Shown one piece after another: positions 7,494 through 15,585 of a DNA stretch of 61,246 nt. Location of the stretch: positions 1-61,246 of the forward strand of contig CAIQHG010000050.1 of assembly GCA_903871545.1 (NCBI GenBank). Reading direction: 5' to 3'. This DNA is from an uncultured Burkholderiales bacterium (GTDB lineage: Bacteria > Pseudomonadota > Gammaproteobacteria > Burkholderiales > Burkholderiaceae_C). The translations under genes were made by a program, and so were the position numbers. The notes under the pieces are model-generated. The model saw only the letters and a list, made by a program, of their open reading frames with translations. It ran no database searches and was not told where the DNA came from. Position 1 is the first letter of the stretch. Each line of letters opens with the position of its first letter.

Positions 7494-8591
7494 ATGAAAA
7501 CAACAGCTAACTTCATTGGCAAAAGCTCCAGCGCACACACGCTTCGTCAGTTGATCACGACAATGGCTAACTCCAACGCCACTGTGTTGATTACGGGTGA
7601 AAGTGGTACGGGTAAAGAGCTTCTTGCTCGCGCCTTGCATGACCAGTCCCCCAGGGTGGGAGGGAATTTTGTTCCCCTCAACTGCGCAGCCATCCCCAAA
7701 GACCTGCTCGAGAGTGAGCTCTTCGGGCACAGAAAAGGCTCCTTTACCGGCGCAGTTGCTGATCGAATGGGCAGGTTCGAGTTTGCCCACGGAGGGAGTA
7801 TATTTTTAGATGAGATTGGCGATTTGTCCCTGGACATGCAGGTTAAATTGCTGCGCGTTTTGCAAGAGCGAACGATCGATCCGATTGGATCCACCAAGGC
7901 CGTCAAAGTCGATGTCAGAGTCATCGCGGCTACCCACAGAGATTTGGAGGCCGAGATCTCCTCTGGTCGGTTTAGAGAAGATTTGTATTACAGGCTTAAC
8001 GTATTGCCTATGGTCACCCCGCCCCTCAGGGAAAGACCCGAGGATGTAGAGGAACTCTTGAATCATTATGCCAAGATGTACGCTCCACATGAGGCGACGC
8101 CCATTCGCTTTAAGCCTGATTTTTTAAAGGCACTCGAGGCCTATCACTGGCCGGGTAATGTGCGCGAACTTTGTAATGTGGTGGACCGTTTTAGTACTCT
8201 TTATACCTCCCAAGAGCTTGATCTAAGAGCAATTCCCTCTAATCTATTGCCCAAGGGCCTCATCTTGATGCAAGCTGAGATGTTGGCAAATGGCCCACCG
8301 CCTACAGTTCAAAAGATGACCCCACCCCCTGAGGTGTTGCTTGAGTTGCAGGCACAGCCTGAACCCGAGGAAAACGAGATCGAAAACCTCATTATGCTAG
8401 CTCAGGGCATGCCTCAATTGCCACCCGAGGGCATATCGCTTAAAGATAGGCTTGCTGAGATCGAGAAAAATATTATCGAACAAGCATTAGAGCGCGCCCA
8501 GGGCAATGTGTCTAAAACGGCGAAATTGCTCAACTTGCAACGCACAACCCTCATTGAAAAAATCAATAAATACGAGCTGAGGTCTGCTTAA
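7494..8591 (+). CDS. Sigma-54-dependent flagellar activator, receiver-less FlrC/FleQ type
   Basis: The 365 residues consist of an AAA+ sigma-54 interaction domain and a Fis-type helix-turn-helix. Visible motifs: Walker A GESGTGKE (~residues 34-41), GSFTGA loop (the usual GAFTGA with Ala->Ser), Walker [12 protein letters not shown], arginine region [11 protein letters not shown], and the [23 protein letters not shown] near the end. The AAA+ part starts at once ([15 protein letters not shown]), so the regulatory N-terminal domain of FleQ or FlrC is missing; an in-frame TGA 15 codons upstream (7449-7451) shows this is not a wrong start. Lying amid flagellar genes with RpoN sites at flgA and flhA, it is the likely activator of those promoters. 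A weak dyad (8605-8624) lies at its convergence with motB. Confidence 0.88.
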   Translation: MKTTANFIGKSSSAHTLRQLITTMANSNATVLITGESGTGKELLARALHDQSPRVGGNFVPLNCAAIPKDLLESELFGHRKGSFTGAVADRMGRFEFAHGGSIFLDEIGDLSLDMQVKLLRVLQERTIDPIGSTKAVKVDVRVIAATHRDLEAEISSGRFREDLYYRLNVLPMVTPPLRERPEDVEELLNHYAKMYAPHEATPIRFKPDFLKALEAYHWPGNVRELCNVVDRFSTLYTSQELDLRAIPSNLLPKGLILMQAEMLANGPPPTVQKMTPPPEVLLELQAQPEPEENEIENLIMLAQGMPQLPPEGISLKDRLAEIEKNIIEQALERAQGNVSKTAKLLNLQRTTLIEKINKYELRSA

Positions 8592-8615
8592 AAAAGGCTA
8601 AGACAAAGAATCCAT

Positions 8616-9665
8616 TTATTCTTTGGGATCGGTGTTTAAGACCGTAATGCTCATCCTACGGTTTCTAGGATCAATGGGATCCTTTGGATTGAAGGGATCG
8701 GTATCGGATACTCCCTCTATTCGTACGAAACGGCTCTCGCTAACGCCGTTTTTTGCAAGCACTTGACGAGTGGCCTCAGCACGCTCAGCGGACAAGGACC
8801 AATTGTTTCTGCCCTCAGGGCTTTTAAAGGGAACTGCGTCGGTGTGTCCTCGAATGGCTAATTTATTAGGCAAACTTGCCAAAGATTTGGCCACTTCGGC
8901 GATCAAATCCTGCGCCTTTCCTTGCATCCCGTCACTCCCGCTTGGGAACATCGCGAAGTCGGCTTTATCTATGATCTCTACCCTAAGTCCTTCCTTATCC
9001 CGACTGACTTGAACTTGGTCCTTTAACTGGCTGAGTCGTTTGTTCTCACCCAATTTTTCTTTAATTTCTTTTTCTAACTTTTTAAAGTTTTTCTCGTCTT
9101 GTTGCTTGGCAATCTGCTCTTTTTCTTCTTCAGTCAGTTCATCTGCAGAGGCCTTGCCGCTACCAGATCCCTCTTTGCCTGCACCGTTTCCAGGCCCCTT
9201 ACCGGTACCAGAGTTGGCGGGGTCTGCTGCTGGATTTTCGTTCTCCTCCCCAGGCTCTGTAACCGGGTTGGGGCCGCCTTCAGAGCGAGGGGTTAAACGC
9301 TCTAATAATCCCGTTTGCCTCGCCGCGTAGGGAAACGCATCTGGATCAATGATGGATCTTCCACCCAACACGCCGTTTGAGCCGGCGAGTTGGCCAAAGG
9401 GGTTTAAGCTGTGTGAGCTGGGTTTGAAATAGTCGGCAATACCTTTGCGTTGATCCGCGTTCGTAGCCCCTAAGAGCCACATCAACAAAAAGAACGCCAT
9501 CATGGCGGTCATCATGTCAGCGAGCGCAATTTTCCAGGCCCCGCCGTGGGCCCCGCCGTGTCCACCGTCCATCACTTTTTTGATGACGATGACCGGCGCT
9601 GCTGCCTCCTCGGCTGGGGCCTCTGTAGCCTCTCCCCCTTCGGTGTTCGCTACCTCGGTGGCCAT
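8616..9665 (-). CDS. motB: Flagellar stator protein MotB
   Basis: MotB anchors the stator to peptidoglycan and carries the proton-binding Asp. The 349-residue protein has an acidic Ala/Glu-rich N-terminus (~30 residues, longer than usual), a single membrane helix WKIALADMMTAMMAFFLLMW containing the conserved Asp (Asp50), a Gly/Glu/Lys-rich linker with a charged coil, and a C-terminal OmpA-like wall-binding domain with LAIRGHTDAVPF, NNWSLSAERAEATRQVL and NRRMSITV. It follows motA by two bases on the same strand (motA-motB operon) and converges with the sigma-54 activator gene. Confidence 0.95.
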   Translation of the reverse strand: MATEVANTEGGEATEAPAEEAAAPVIVIKKVMDGGHGGAHGGAWKIALADMMTAMMAFFLLMWLLGATNADQRKGIADYFKPSSHSLNPFGQLAGSNGVLGGRSIIDPDAFPYAARQTGLLERLTPRSEGGPNPVTEPGEENENPAADPANSGTGKGPGNGAGKEGSGSGKASADELTEEEKEQIAKQQDEKNFKKLEKEIKEKLGENKRLSQLKDQVQVSRDKEGLRVEIIDKADFAMFPSGSDGMQGKAQDLIAEVAKSLASLPNKLAIRGHTDAVPFKSPEGRNNWSLSAERAEATRQVLAKNGVSESRFVRIEGVSDTDPFNPKDPIDPRNRRMSITVLNTDPKE

Positions 9666-9667
9666 GC

Positions 9668-10528
9668 TTACTTGCCTCTCATGCCGTCAAACAACTCACC
9701 AAAAGTGGGCTGATTGTGATGGCTGATACACACTCTTGCCGCCTCAATGACCAGGGGTACTGGGTGGCCGTGCATGGTTCCGATAATGATTTGCTTAACA
9801 ACCTTATAAATCTCGCCCTCTTCCTCAACGATTTGAGCAAGGCGTTTACCCATAGGCTCAAATAGGCCGTAAGCCATAAAAACCCCAAGGAACGTACCCA
9901 CAAGCGCCGCTCCAATCAATGCACCCAGAACTGGAGGGGGTTGATCAATCGCGCCCATGGTCTTTACCACCCCAAGCACACATGACACAATTCCAAGCGC
10001 CGGTAAAGCACCCGCGAGTGTGAGCACTGCGTCTGCGCAGGCGGCTTCGTTATGGTGGTGCAGCTTAATTGAAGCGTCCATGACCTCTTCAACTGCGTAG
10101 GGACTCAGATTACTAGAGGACACCACCATCAAGCGCACTGTGTCACAGATCATGTGCAATAAGGAATGGTCGTTTAAGAGAGGGGGGAATTCTCCAAAAA
10201 TGGCACTCGACTCAGGGCTCTCAACGTGCGCCTCTAAGGCAACGGCGCCCTCGGCTTTGAGTGTCTTCATGATTTTAGCGACCACTAAGATAATTGCCAC
10301 GTAGTCGTCTTTTTTATATTTAGCGCCCTTGAGGGACTTGGCCATTCCGCCAAATGCGCCCTTGAGAATGGGCATGCTGTTACCCGTAATCATTCCGGCC
10401 AAGCCTGCGCCGAAAATAATAAAAATCTCCATCGGAGCGGCTTCAATAATTGGCTCCATATCTCCCCCCTCGATGATGTACCCACCGAAGACGAACACAA
10501 AAAGAAGAACAATTCCAAGTGGTCCCAT
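9668..10528 (-). CDS. motA: Flagellar stator protein MotA
   Basis: MotA (286 aa) forms the proton channel with MotB and pushes on FliG. It has four membrane segments: two N-terminal (LGIVLLFVFVFGGYIIEGG and EIFIIFGAGLAGMITG), then a cytoplasmic domain, then ADAVLTLAGALPALGIVSC with the conserved Pro, and ALIGAALVGTFLGVFMAYG. The charged cytoplasmic part with the FliG-contact region lies between helices 2 and 3. The ATG at 10528 is the first of the frame and is preceded by TTAGGAGTTAG, a good ribosome site. No convincing sigma-28 site was found in the 218 bases upstream. Confidence 0.95.
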   Translation of the reverse strand: MGPLGIVLLFVFVFGGYIIEGGDMEPIIEAAPMEIFIIFGAGLAGMITGNSMPILKGAFGGMAKSLKGAKYKKDDYVAIILVVAKIMKTLKAEGAVALEAHVESPESSAIFGEFPPLLNDHSLLHMICDTVRLMVVSSSNLSPYAVEEVMDASIKLHHHNEAACADAVLTLAGALPALGIVSCVLGVVKTMGAIDQPPPVLGALIGAALVGTFLGVFMAYGLFEPMGKRLAQIVEEEGEIYKVVKQIIIGTMHGHPVPLVIEAARVCISHHNQPTFGELFDGMRGK

Positions 10529-10709
10529 ACCTAACTCCTAATTTATTAAGCTCCGCTTAAAAGTTAAGCTTCACCGTCTAATCACTACACTTTAAGCATA
10601 ACCTAACAAGCAAAGCCTATTAAGCACAACTTGCTATAGCATAACCCAAACCCATGACCATGGAAACTGTCCCTCCCCCTTGCTCTATCTCATAAGAATA
10701 CATGAGTTC

Positions 10710-10730
10710 AAAAAGTCCTAAAGACTTTAA
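10710..10730 (-). terminator. Weak terminator-like hairpin after fliS
   Basis: On the minus strand AAAGTC and GACTTT pair across a five-base loop (arms 10723-10728 and 10712-10717) and are followed by a short T run. It lies 17 bases past the fliS stop. The stem is only 6 bp and AT-containing, so termination is tentative. Confidence 0.35.
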
Positions 10731-10746
10731 AACTCTGCACGCTCCA

Positions 10747-11169
10747 TCAGTTCATGAGGGATGGGCTCATATTCGTTGCAGGCACCAATGTAGGTACTTG
10801 TCTCCATGCTTCACGTATCTCTGTCATGATGCCATAAATTTCTTCCAAAGCTACGAGATCATTGCGAAGATTAACGTGTAACAGTCGACGGGTTACGTAG
10901 TTATACAAATCATTCAAATTTGTAGCAAGCTCTCCGCCCTTCTCAAAATCAAGTGCACCTTGAAGTCCCAGCACAATTCTTGTTGCGCGGGAAATTGCTT
11001 TCCCTTTGTCTGCAATTGAGTTGTGCTGAATGTGTCCCTTTGCTGCGGACAAACTCTCAACCAAGCCGTCAAACAACATTTGGATCAACTCCACGTTGTT
11101 AGACTGTGCCACGCCTGTGACATTTTTAACTTGACCGTAACTCTCGATGGCTTTGTGATTAATTCTCAT
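10747..11169 (-). CDS. fliS: Flagellin export chaperone FliS
   Basis: FliS (140 aa) binds the C-terminus of flagellin in the cytoplasm and keeps it from polymerising before export. Family features are visible: AIESYGQVKNVTGVAQ at the N-terminus, then VELIQMLFDGLVESLSAAKGHI, ISRATRIVLGLQGALDFEKGGE, and LATNLNDLYNYVTRRLLHVN. It stands alone here: fliC and fliD, its usual neighbours, are not in the window, and no fliT follows. A sigma-28 promoter with exact spacing lies 40 bases upstream of the ATG, as expected for a late flagellar gene. Confidence 0.94.
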   Translation of the reverse strand: MRINHKAIESYGQVKNVTGVAQSNNVELIQMLFDGLVESLSAAKGHIQHNSIADKGKAISRATRIVLGLQGALDFEKGGELATNLNDLYNYVTRRLLHVNLRNDLVALEEIYGIMTEIREAWRQVPTLVPATNMSPSLMN

Positions 11170-11208
11170 TTGCAGTAACTCCTGGTGTTTCCTTGGGTGA
11201 CAACTGCA

Positions 11209-11235
11209 GAATCGGAACTAGAAAACCGAACTTGA
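11209..11235 (-). promoter_or_regulatory. Sigma-28 (FliA) promoter before fliS
   Basis: Read on the minus strand: TCAAGTTC (11228-11235), an 11-base spacer, then TCCGATTC (11209-11216), compared with TAAAGTTT-N11-GCCGATAA. The -10 box ends 40 bases before the fliS ATG. The -35 half is almost identical to that before flgM. Confidence 0.6.
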
Positions 11236-11315
11236 GCGCAAAAGTTCAGTTAACTTCATTTAGCCTTCAAATAAACTCCTTTTACTAAAATATCTACCTC
11301 TTTGATCGATAAATC

Positions 11316-11339
11316 AAAAAGCATTACCCCGAAAAGGGG
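11316..11339 (-). terminator. Possible terminator after the flhA-fliA run
   Basis: On the minus strand CCCC-TTTTC-GGGG is followed by TAATGC and five T. It lies about 175 bases past the stop of the last gene of the flhA...fliA run. The short stem makes it weak. The rest of the 345-base gap 11170-11514 holds the fliS promoter and no open frame I would call a gene. Confidence 0.35.
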
Positions 11340-11514
11340 CGAATCTTGCGAATAAATCTCCACCTACCTAGTCTCAACTAACCCTACCAACCACAAGCGG
11401 CAAAGTTTTGCCAGTTACTTGGCCCAAAGATCATCTAATCGCAGGACAAACCAAATTGCAAAAACTACATCAAAAAACAGTGTCTGAAACAAACACAAAA
11501 GCCGTTCATCCCAA

Positions 11515-12378
11515 TCATGCAGGCGTTTGCGTAACTTGTTGTTCACTGAGGGAGGCTAAATTAGGTTCCAAAAATACTTTCTCATCTGCTTGGACTTCAA
11601 AATTCGCAGCAGATGTGGGCCACGCCTCAGGTGGTGAGTCAACCGACTGTTGGGCGTCCCCTTGGAGCGAAGCAACTTGGCTTTGAATTCCTTGAGCAAC
11701 GGGGGTGCCAACAACTGCTTGCACGGGCGCTCCTTGAGCGGGTAAGGAGTCCGCTGAAGCGCTGGATGCAGTAGGTGTGCCTGAGCTCACGCCAGCAGTC
11801 TGTGTAAACTGTGTAAACGAACGATCCACTCCCACTGGGTGAACCATCAACGTTCTTGAGTAAGGATCTAACAAAGAGATTCCAACCCGCGCATAAAGCA
11901 TCGAGGTGATTTGATCTAAGTTTTGTTGAATCCTTAAAACGTCCGAATCCGGTGTGCTGTAAAAATCCGCGCCAGCCTGATAAATACTGCTTAAATGATG
12001 CAAAGGCAACCAAGACTCCAAGGCGCCTCTTGGAGTTGGGATCATTCTGTTGTTGCTGGGCACTCCAAGTGTTGCCTCGCGCGCGTGTTGATAACCCTCC
12101 ATAAATACTTGCTCAATGTGCTGCCTGAGGACGGGCTCGTAATGAGGCTTTAAACTCTCGACGAGTTTTTTTTCAATTCCTGGTATCGGCAACCCACTCA
12201 TCGCGTCCCAAAGAGGTTTACCGTAGAGTTCACCAAACAAACCGTCTGTGTAGGTTTGCGGGGTATCGGCTTGTGCGTAATTGCTGAAAACGAAATTGAA
12301 TTTATCAATCATATACAGCATTAAGACAAACAACAGCAAAACCCCCCAAGCCACCATGAGCTGGAAAAAACCGTTCAT
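11515..12378 (-). CDS. Unknown membrane-anchored protein coupled to fliA
   Basis: I do not recognise this 287-residue protein. One membrane helix lies at the very N-terminus (FFQLMVAWGVLLLFVLMLYMI), leaving the rest most likely outside the cytoplasm. The central part (~60-190) looks folded and helical, with KKLVESLKPHYEPVLRQHIE and VLRIQQNLDQITSMLYARVG; the C-terminal 90 residues are Ala/Ser/Gln/Val-rich and low complexity. Its ATG overlaps the fliA stop (ATGA), so it is translationally coupled to fliA and made with the flhA-flhF-flhG-fliA products. A flagellar or polar role is inferred only from this coupling. Confidence 0.8.
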   Translation of the reverse strand: MNGFFQLMVAWGVLLLFVLMLYMIDKFNFVFSNYAQADTPQTYTDGLFGELYGKPLWDAMSGLPIPGIEKKLVESLKPHYEPVLRQHIEQVFMEGYQHAREATLGVPSNNRMIPTPRGALESWLPLHHLSSIYQAGADFYSTPDSDVLRIQQNLDQITSMLYARVGISLLDPYSRTLMVHPVGVDRSFTQFTQTAGVSSGTPTASSASADSLPAQGAPVQAVVGTPVAQGIQSQVASLQGDAQQSVDSPPEAWPTSAANFEVQADEKVFLEPNLASLSEQQVTQTPA

Positions 12379-13130
12379 GCTGCGCTCCTGCTAATCAGTC
12401 CAGTCAAAGCCTCGGGCTCGATTTGTAATGTAACCCTAAGTTTTTTGACCACTGTGGAGAGAATCTGGCTCACCCTGGACTCAGACACACTGAGCACTTC
12501 GCCAATCTCTTTCAAATTCAACTCTTCCACGTAATAAAGCTGCATCACGAGTTGCTCGCGCTCAGGCAAATCTGCAATCGCCTGAGTAACGGCCTCCATG
12601 AACTCTGCCTCCTCAACAATTGCCTCCGGCTGGTTCATCGGGTCATCGGCCATTCCCATGACCTCCTCTGTGACCACCTCCATGGAGTAAGTCTCAAAGA
12701 GTCTGGCCTTGCCCCGCTCTTTGTGAAAGTCCTCTAAATCTTTACCCATAAAGTCAGCAATCTCGGCCTGTGTGGGCGCGCGTCCAAGCTCCGAGGCCAG
12801 TGCTCGCACGGTCTCGTTGTGTGACTTGTTAAACGCCACAGCAGACCTGGGTAGAAAGGACAAACGCCTGACCTCATCCAACATCGCACCTCGAACCCTG
12901 CTGTGTGCAAAGTTCTCAAACTCGACGCCTTTGCTTGGATCGTAGGCACGGGAGGCTTCAAGCAAACCAATCATACCGACTTGGATTAGCTCATCAAGTT
13001 CCATATAAGCGGGAACTCTGGCTTTTAAATGAAGTGCCACCCTTTTGACTAAGCCTAGGTGTGAGAGCACGAGCTCCTCCCCCTTGGGTCGTCCGGGCTG
13101 ATACATATAAACTGCGGATTGGTTTCTCAT
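12375..13130 (-). CDS. fliA: Flagellar sigma factor FliA (sigma-28)
   Basis: FliA (251 aa) directs RNA polymerase to late flagellar promoters. Region 2 is evident in LDELIQVGMIGLLEASRAYD and FENFAHSRVRGAMLDEVR; region 3 in SELGRAPTQAEIADFMG; region 4 in LPEREQLVMQLYYVEELNL followed by the HTH LKEIGEVLSVSESRVSQI. The length is typical. Its start overlaps the flhG stop by four bases and its stop overlaps the start of the next gene, so it is part of a tightly coupled run flhA-flhF-flhG-fliA-unknown. Its antagonist FlgM is encoded at 2194-2511, and two of its likely target sites are listed here. Confidence 0.96.
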   Translation of the reverse strand: MRNQSAVYMYQPGRPKGEELVLSHLGLVKRVALHLKARVPAYMELDELIQVGMIGLLEASRAYDPSKGVEFENFAHSRVRGAMLDEVRRLSFLPRSAVAFNKSHNETVRALASELGRAPTQAEIADFMGKDLEDFHKERGKARLFETYSMEVVTEEVMGMADDPMNQPEAIVEEAEFMEAVTQAIADLPEREQLVMQLYYVEELNLKEIGEVLSVSESRVSQILSTVVKKLRVTLQIEPEALTGLISRSAA

Positions 13131-13954
13131 ACTTGATTCGGACTGCTTTTGATCAGCCGCTCCATAAAGAACTGTAAACCACCGGTTGCGTGACCTAGGG
13201 CGCGCAGTTGCGTGCTCATCTCTGCCAACCGACGAAAATCTCTTGCAGCGCCCGTGCCTGGCGCGTATTCCATGACAGTTTGGTATTTCTTATGTGAAGC
13301 CAGCACCATTTCATCTGCTTCAATGGCTGTCAGGTAGTGGACCGATTCGCCCAAAAAGCGCACGCACACATCATTGAGTCTTTGGTAAAGCTTCCAGCCC
13401 TGGGTTTGGGAGTGAACGTTATTGGGAAGCAAATAAATCTCATCAAGCTTGAGCTCTTGGGTCATGACTTTGATAGTTCCGTAAGCATCGGCAATGGATG
13501 AGGGATCGTCTTGAACCACCACAAACCTGCGGTGACAAGCGCTTAGGAAAGACAAGACAGAGGGCGAGATGCCTGCTGCGACGTCCACAATCAAATAATC
13601 GATCTCAGATGAAATGTTGCTGAACGCTTGAACAATACTAGCCGCTTGGATCTGGGACAGGCCCGCAAGCTCTTGCACGCCAGACGCTCCGGGGATGAGT
13701 TTGACGCCTTGGCGGGTGGTTAAGATTATTTCCTCTAGGGACTTTTGCCCAGCCAAGAAATGACTCAAGTTAAACTCCGCTCTCGCGCCCAGTGCGATTT
13801 GCGCGTTGGCAAGCCCTAAGTCTGCGTCAAAGAGCATGACCGAGTGGCCGCTTTGGGCTAAGGCAACCGCTAGGTTAACGGAGATGGTGGTTTTACCCAC
13901 ACCGCCCTTACCACTCGCAATTCCTATAACTTCTGTGGTTTTATTTTTACTCAT
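13127..13954 (-). CDS. flhG: Flagellar number regulator FlhG (FleN), MinD-like ATPase
   Basis: FlhG limits the number of polar flagella, working against FlhF and, in Pseudomonas-type systems, binding the sigma-54 flagellar activator. The 275-residue protein has the deviant Walker A GKGGVGKT (residues 15-22), the switch I/Walker A' region LFDADLGLANAQ (~42-51), and YLIVDVAAGISPSVL as the Walker B region, where the usual DTAAGI is DVAAGI. It overlaps flhF by eight bases and fliA by four. Together with flhF this points to polar flagellation. Confidence 0.93.
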   Translation of the reverse strand: MSKNKTTEVIGIASGKGGVGKTTISVNLAVALAQSGHSVMLFDADLGLANAQIALGARAEFNLSHFLAGQKSLEEIILTTRQGVKLIPGASGVQELAGLSQIQAASIVQAFSNISSEIDYLIVDVAAGISPSVLSFLSACHRRFVVVQDDPSSIADAYGTIKVMTQELKLDEIYLLPNNVHSQTQGWKLYQRLNDVCVRFLGESVHYLTAIEADEMVLASHKKYQTVMEYAPGTGAARDFRRLAEMSTQLRALGHATGGLQFFMERLIKSSPNQV

Positions 13955-15554
13955 GCTTTGACCCTGTCAGTTGAGAGGCCAGGCGCGCGATGCGTGCCAT
14001 GTCCATCGGTTGATGACTATCTTCACGTAACACATCATTGTGACTCAATGACAGGTTTGATAGGGCAAGATTTACCAAATCCTCTGGCTTTACTTGTCGC
14101 AGCCAGTCACCTAAACGCTCTCCTCGGCTGGCGACGCTGACGGACACATTGCCCTCTGTTAAGCACTGAATGAGGGGCCAAGGTTGGCTTGACTCATCTA
14201 ATTTGCTGATCATGAGGCTTTGCCAAACAATATCATTCACGCCGAAGATTCTTCGCAAAGTCGTCAAAGAAACATCAGCTGGGAGTACCGCGTGAAACTG
14301 AGCCTGGGCGCATACGGACTGGATCTCTGCAATGCGCTCTTGCATTTGTACGCCGGGAGTATCTATGAAAACGATTTTTTTGTTACTGTGCTCTTCTAAA
14401 AGAAGTTTAAGCGTAGCAGGATTATTGGCCCTAAAGCAATCTACACCTGACTGCGCGCTCAAAAGCTGTGCTTGGTTCCAAGCACCAGCTCTTAAATCGC
14501 TGTAGGAGATAACGGCTATTTGCTCGCATCCTATAGTGGCACTGATTTCCTGTGCTAAACGAGCAATCATGAGCGTCTTGCCCGCGCCTGAGGGGCCTGC
14601 AACGACGTGGACACCGTCGCTTGGAAGTTGAGCGCCGGAGCTGGCGTGTCCCGTTTGGATGGAAGAACAAAGTTGACGCCTAATCTCTTGTAAGGCCGGC
14701 TCGACTTCGTCAAAACTTTGAATACTGTCTATCAACAAGGCCCTTAACGCGGCCGGTATTGGAGCCTCATTCAAGGCGTTGCGTAGGGGTTGCAGGTTGC
14801 GCGACAGGGGGCTGCCTTGCCACATGGCTAATTGTTGACTGAGTTTGAACTCTTTTCTAAGGGTTGCGAGCTCCTCGCGCACAAGTTGCACTATTTCGCG
14901 TCCTCTGAGGACCTCACGGTCATCTCTTGCTTGCTCGCTTGCGTTCATCTCTAAAGTGTCCAGAGCACTAGAGTCAGCGTGCTGAGCGTGCTTGGAGTGA
15001 TGTGAAGTGGTTTGCTGTTTAAATTTGGTGGCTTGGACTTTTTTCCAATTTGCGGGACGCATGGGGCCCACAAACTCTGGGCCACTCGCTTTTGATGAGG
15101 GTGCAACGCTCTTTTTCATGGCTGCACTTGGTGCAAGAGGTAGAGGAGGTACAGGAGGTCCGACGAACTCTGCTTTTTCGCCCCCAGCATTTGCGCGCAC
15201 TTTGTCTGCGGGTCGGGGAGTACGCTCAATGTGCTTATTTTGTTTAAGCGTTTGCTCAAGTACTTCGTCAAAGCTTTTAGGCTTTTTGCTGCTTAATTTT
15301 TCGTGCGCAGGTACAAACGTTTCCTCTGGTGCTTGAGCCTGTTTTTTCTTGGTGTTGTAAGTCAAATCAGACGGTATGAACTCCTCTTTAACTGCAACCT
15401 CAGTGGCAATCGGGTCAATATCAACGGCCACGATAAGCTCTGTTTGCCCCCTTACCTGACAACTAGAAATAATCAGTACATCACTGCCGTAAAGGGCTAT
15501 GGCCTTTTCGTTTGCGGTGCGCGTATCTTTAGCAATGATTCTTTTGAGTTCCAT
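13947..15554 (-). CDS. flhF: Flagellar placement GTPase FlhF
   Basis: FlhF is an SRP-type GTPase that marks the pole for flagellar assembly. The 535 residues comprise the B domain (starting MELKRIIAKDTRTANEKAIA, typical of FlhF), a long Pro/Lys/Ala-rich linker (~70-200), a helical N domain, and a G domain from ~310. G-domain motifs: P-loop GPSGAGKT, SYSDLRAGAWNQ (normally D-x-Y-R-x-G-A-x-x-Q), IDTPG and SKLDES. The length exceeds most FlhF proteins, mainly because of the linker. It lies 31 bases after flhA and overlaps flhG. Confidence 0.93.
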   Translation of the reverse strand: MELKRIIAKDTRTANEKAIALYGSDVLIISSCQVRGQTELIVAVDIDPIATEVAVKEEFIPSDLTYNTKKKQAQAPEETFVPAHEKLSSKKPKSFDEVLEQTLKQNKHIERTPRPADKVRANAGGEKAEFVGPPVPPLPLAPSAAMKKSVAPSSKASGPEFVGPMRPANWKKVQATKFKQQTTSHHSKHAQHADSSALDTLEMNASEQARDDREVLRGREIVQLVREELATLRKEFKLSQQLAMWQGSPLSRNLQPLRNALNEAPIPAALRALLIDSIQSFDEVEPALQEIRRQLCSSIQTGHASSGAQLPSDGVHVVAGPSGAGKTLMIARLAQEISATIGCEQIAVISYSDLRAGAWNQAQLLSAQSGVDCFRANNPATLKLLLEEHSNKKIVFIDTPGVQMQERIAEIQSVCAQAQFHAVLPADVSLTTLRRIFGVNDIVWQSLMISKLDESSQPWPLIQCLTEGNVSVSVASRGERLGDWLRQVKPEDLVNLALSNLSLSHNDVLREDSHQPMDMARIARLASQLTGSKHE

Positions 15555-15585
15555 GATACTTCTCAGTGATTAAGTAGTTGATTGA

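Noticed and set aside
10571..10597. Sigma-28-like boxes upstream of motA (TAAAGTGT and GACGGTGA on the minus strand)
   Set aside because: Both boxes look fair but the spacer is 8 bases instead of 11.
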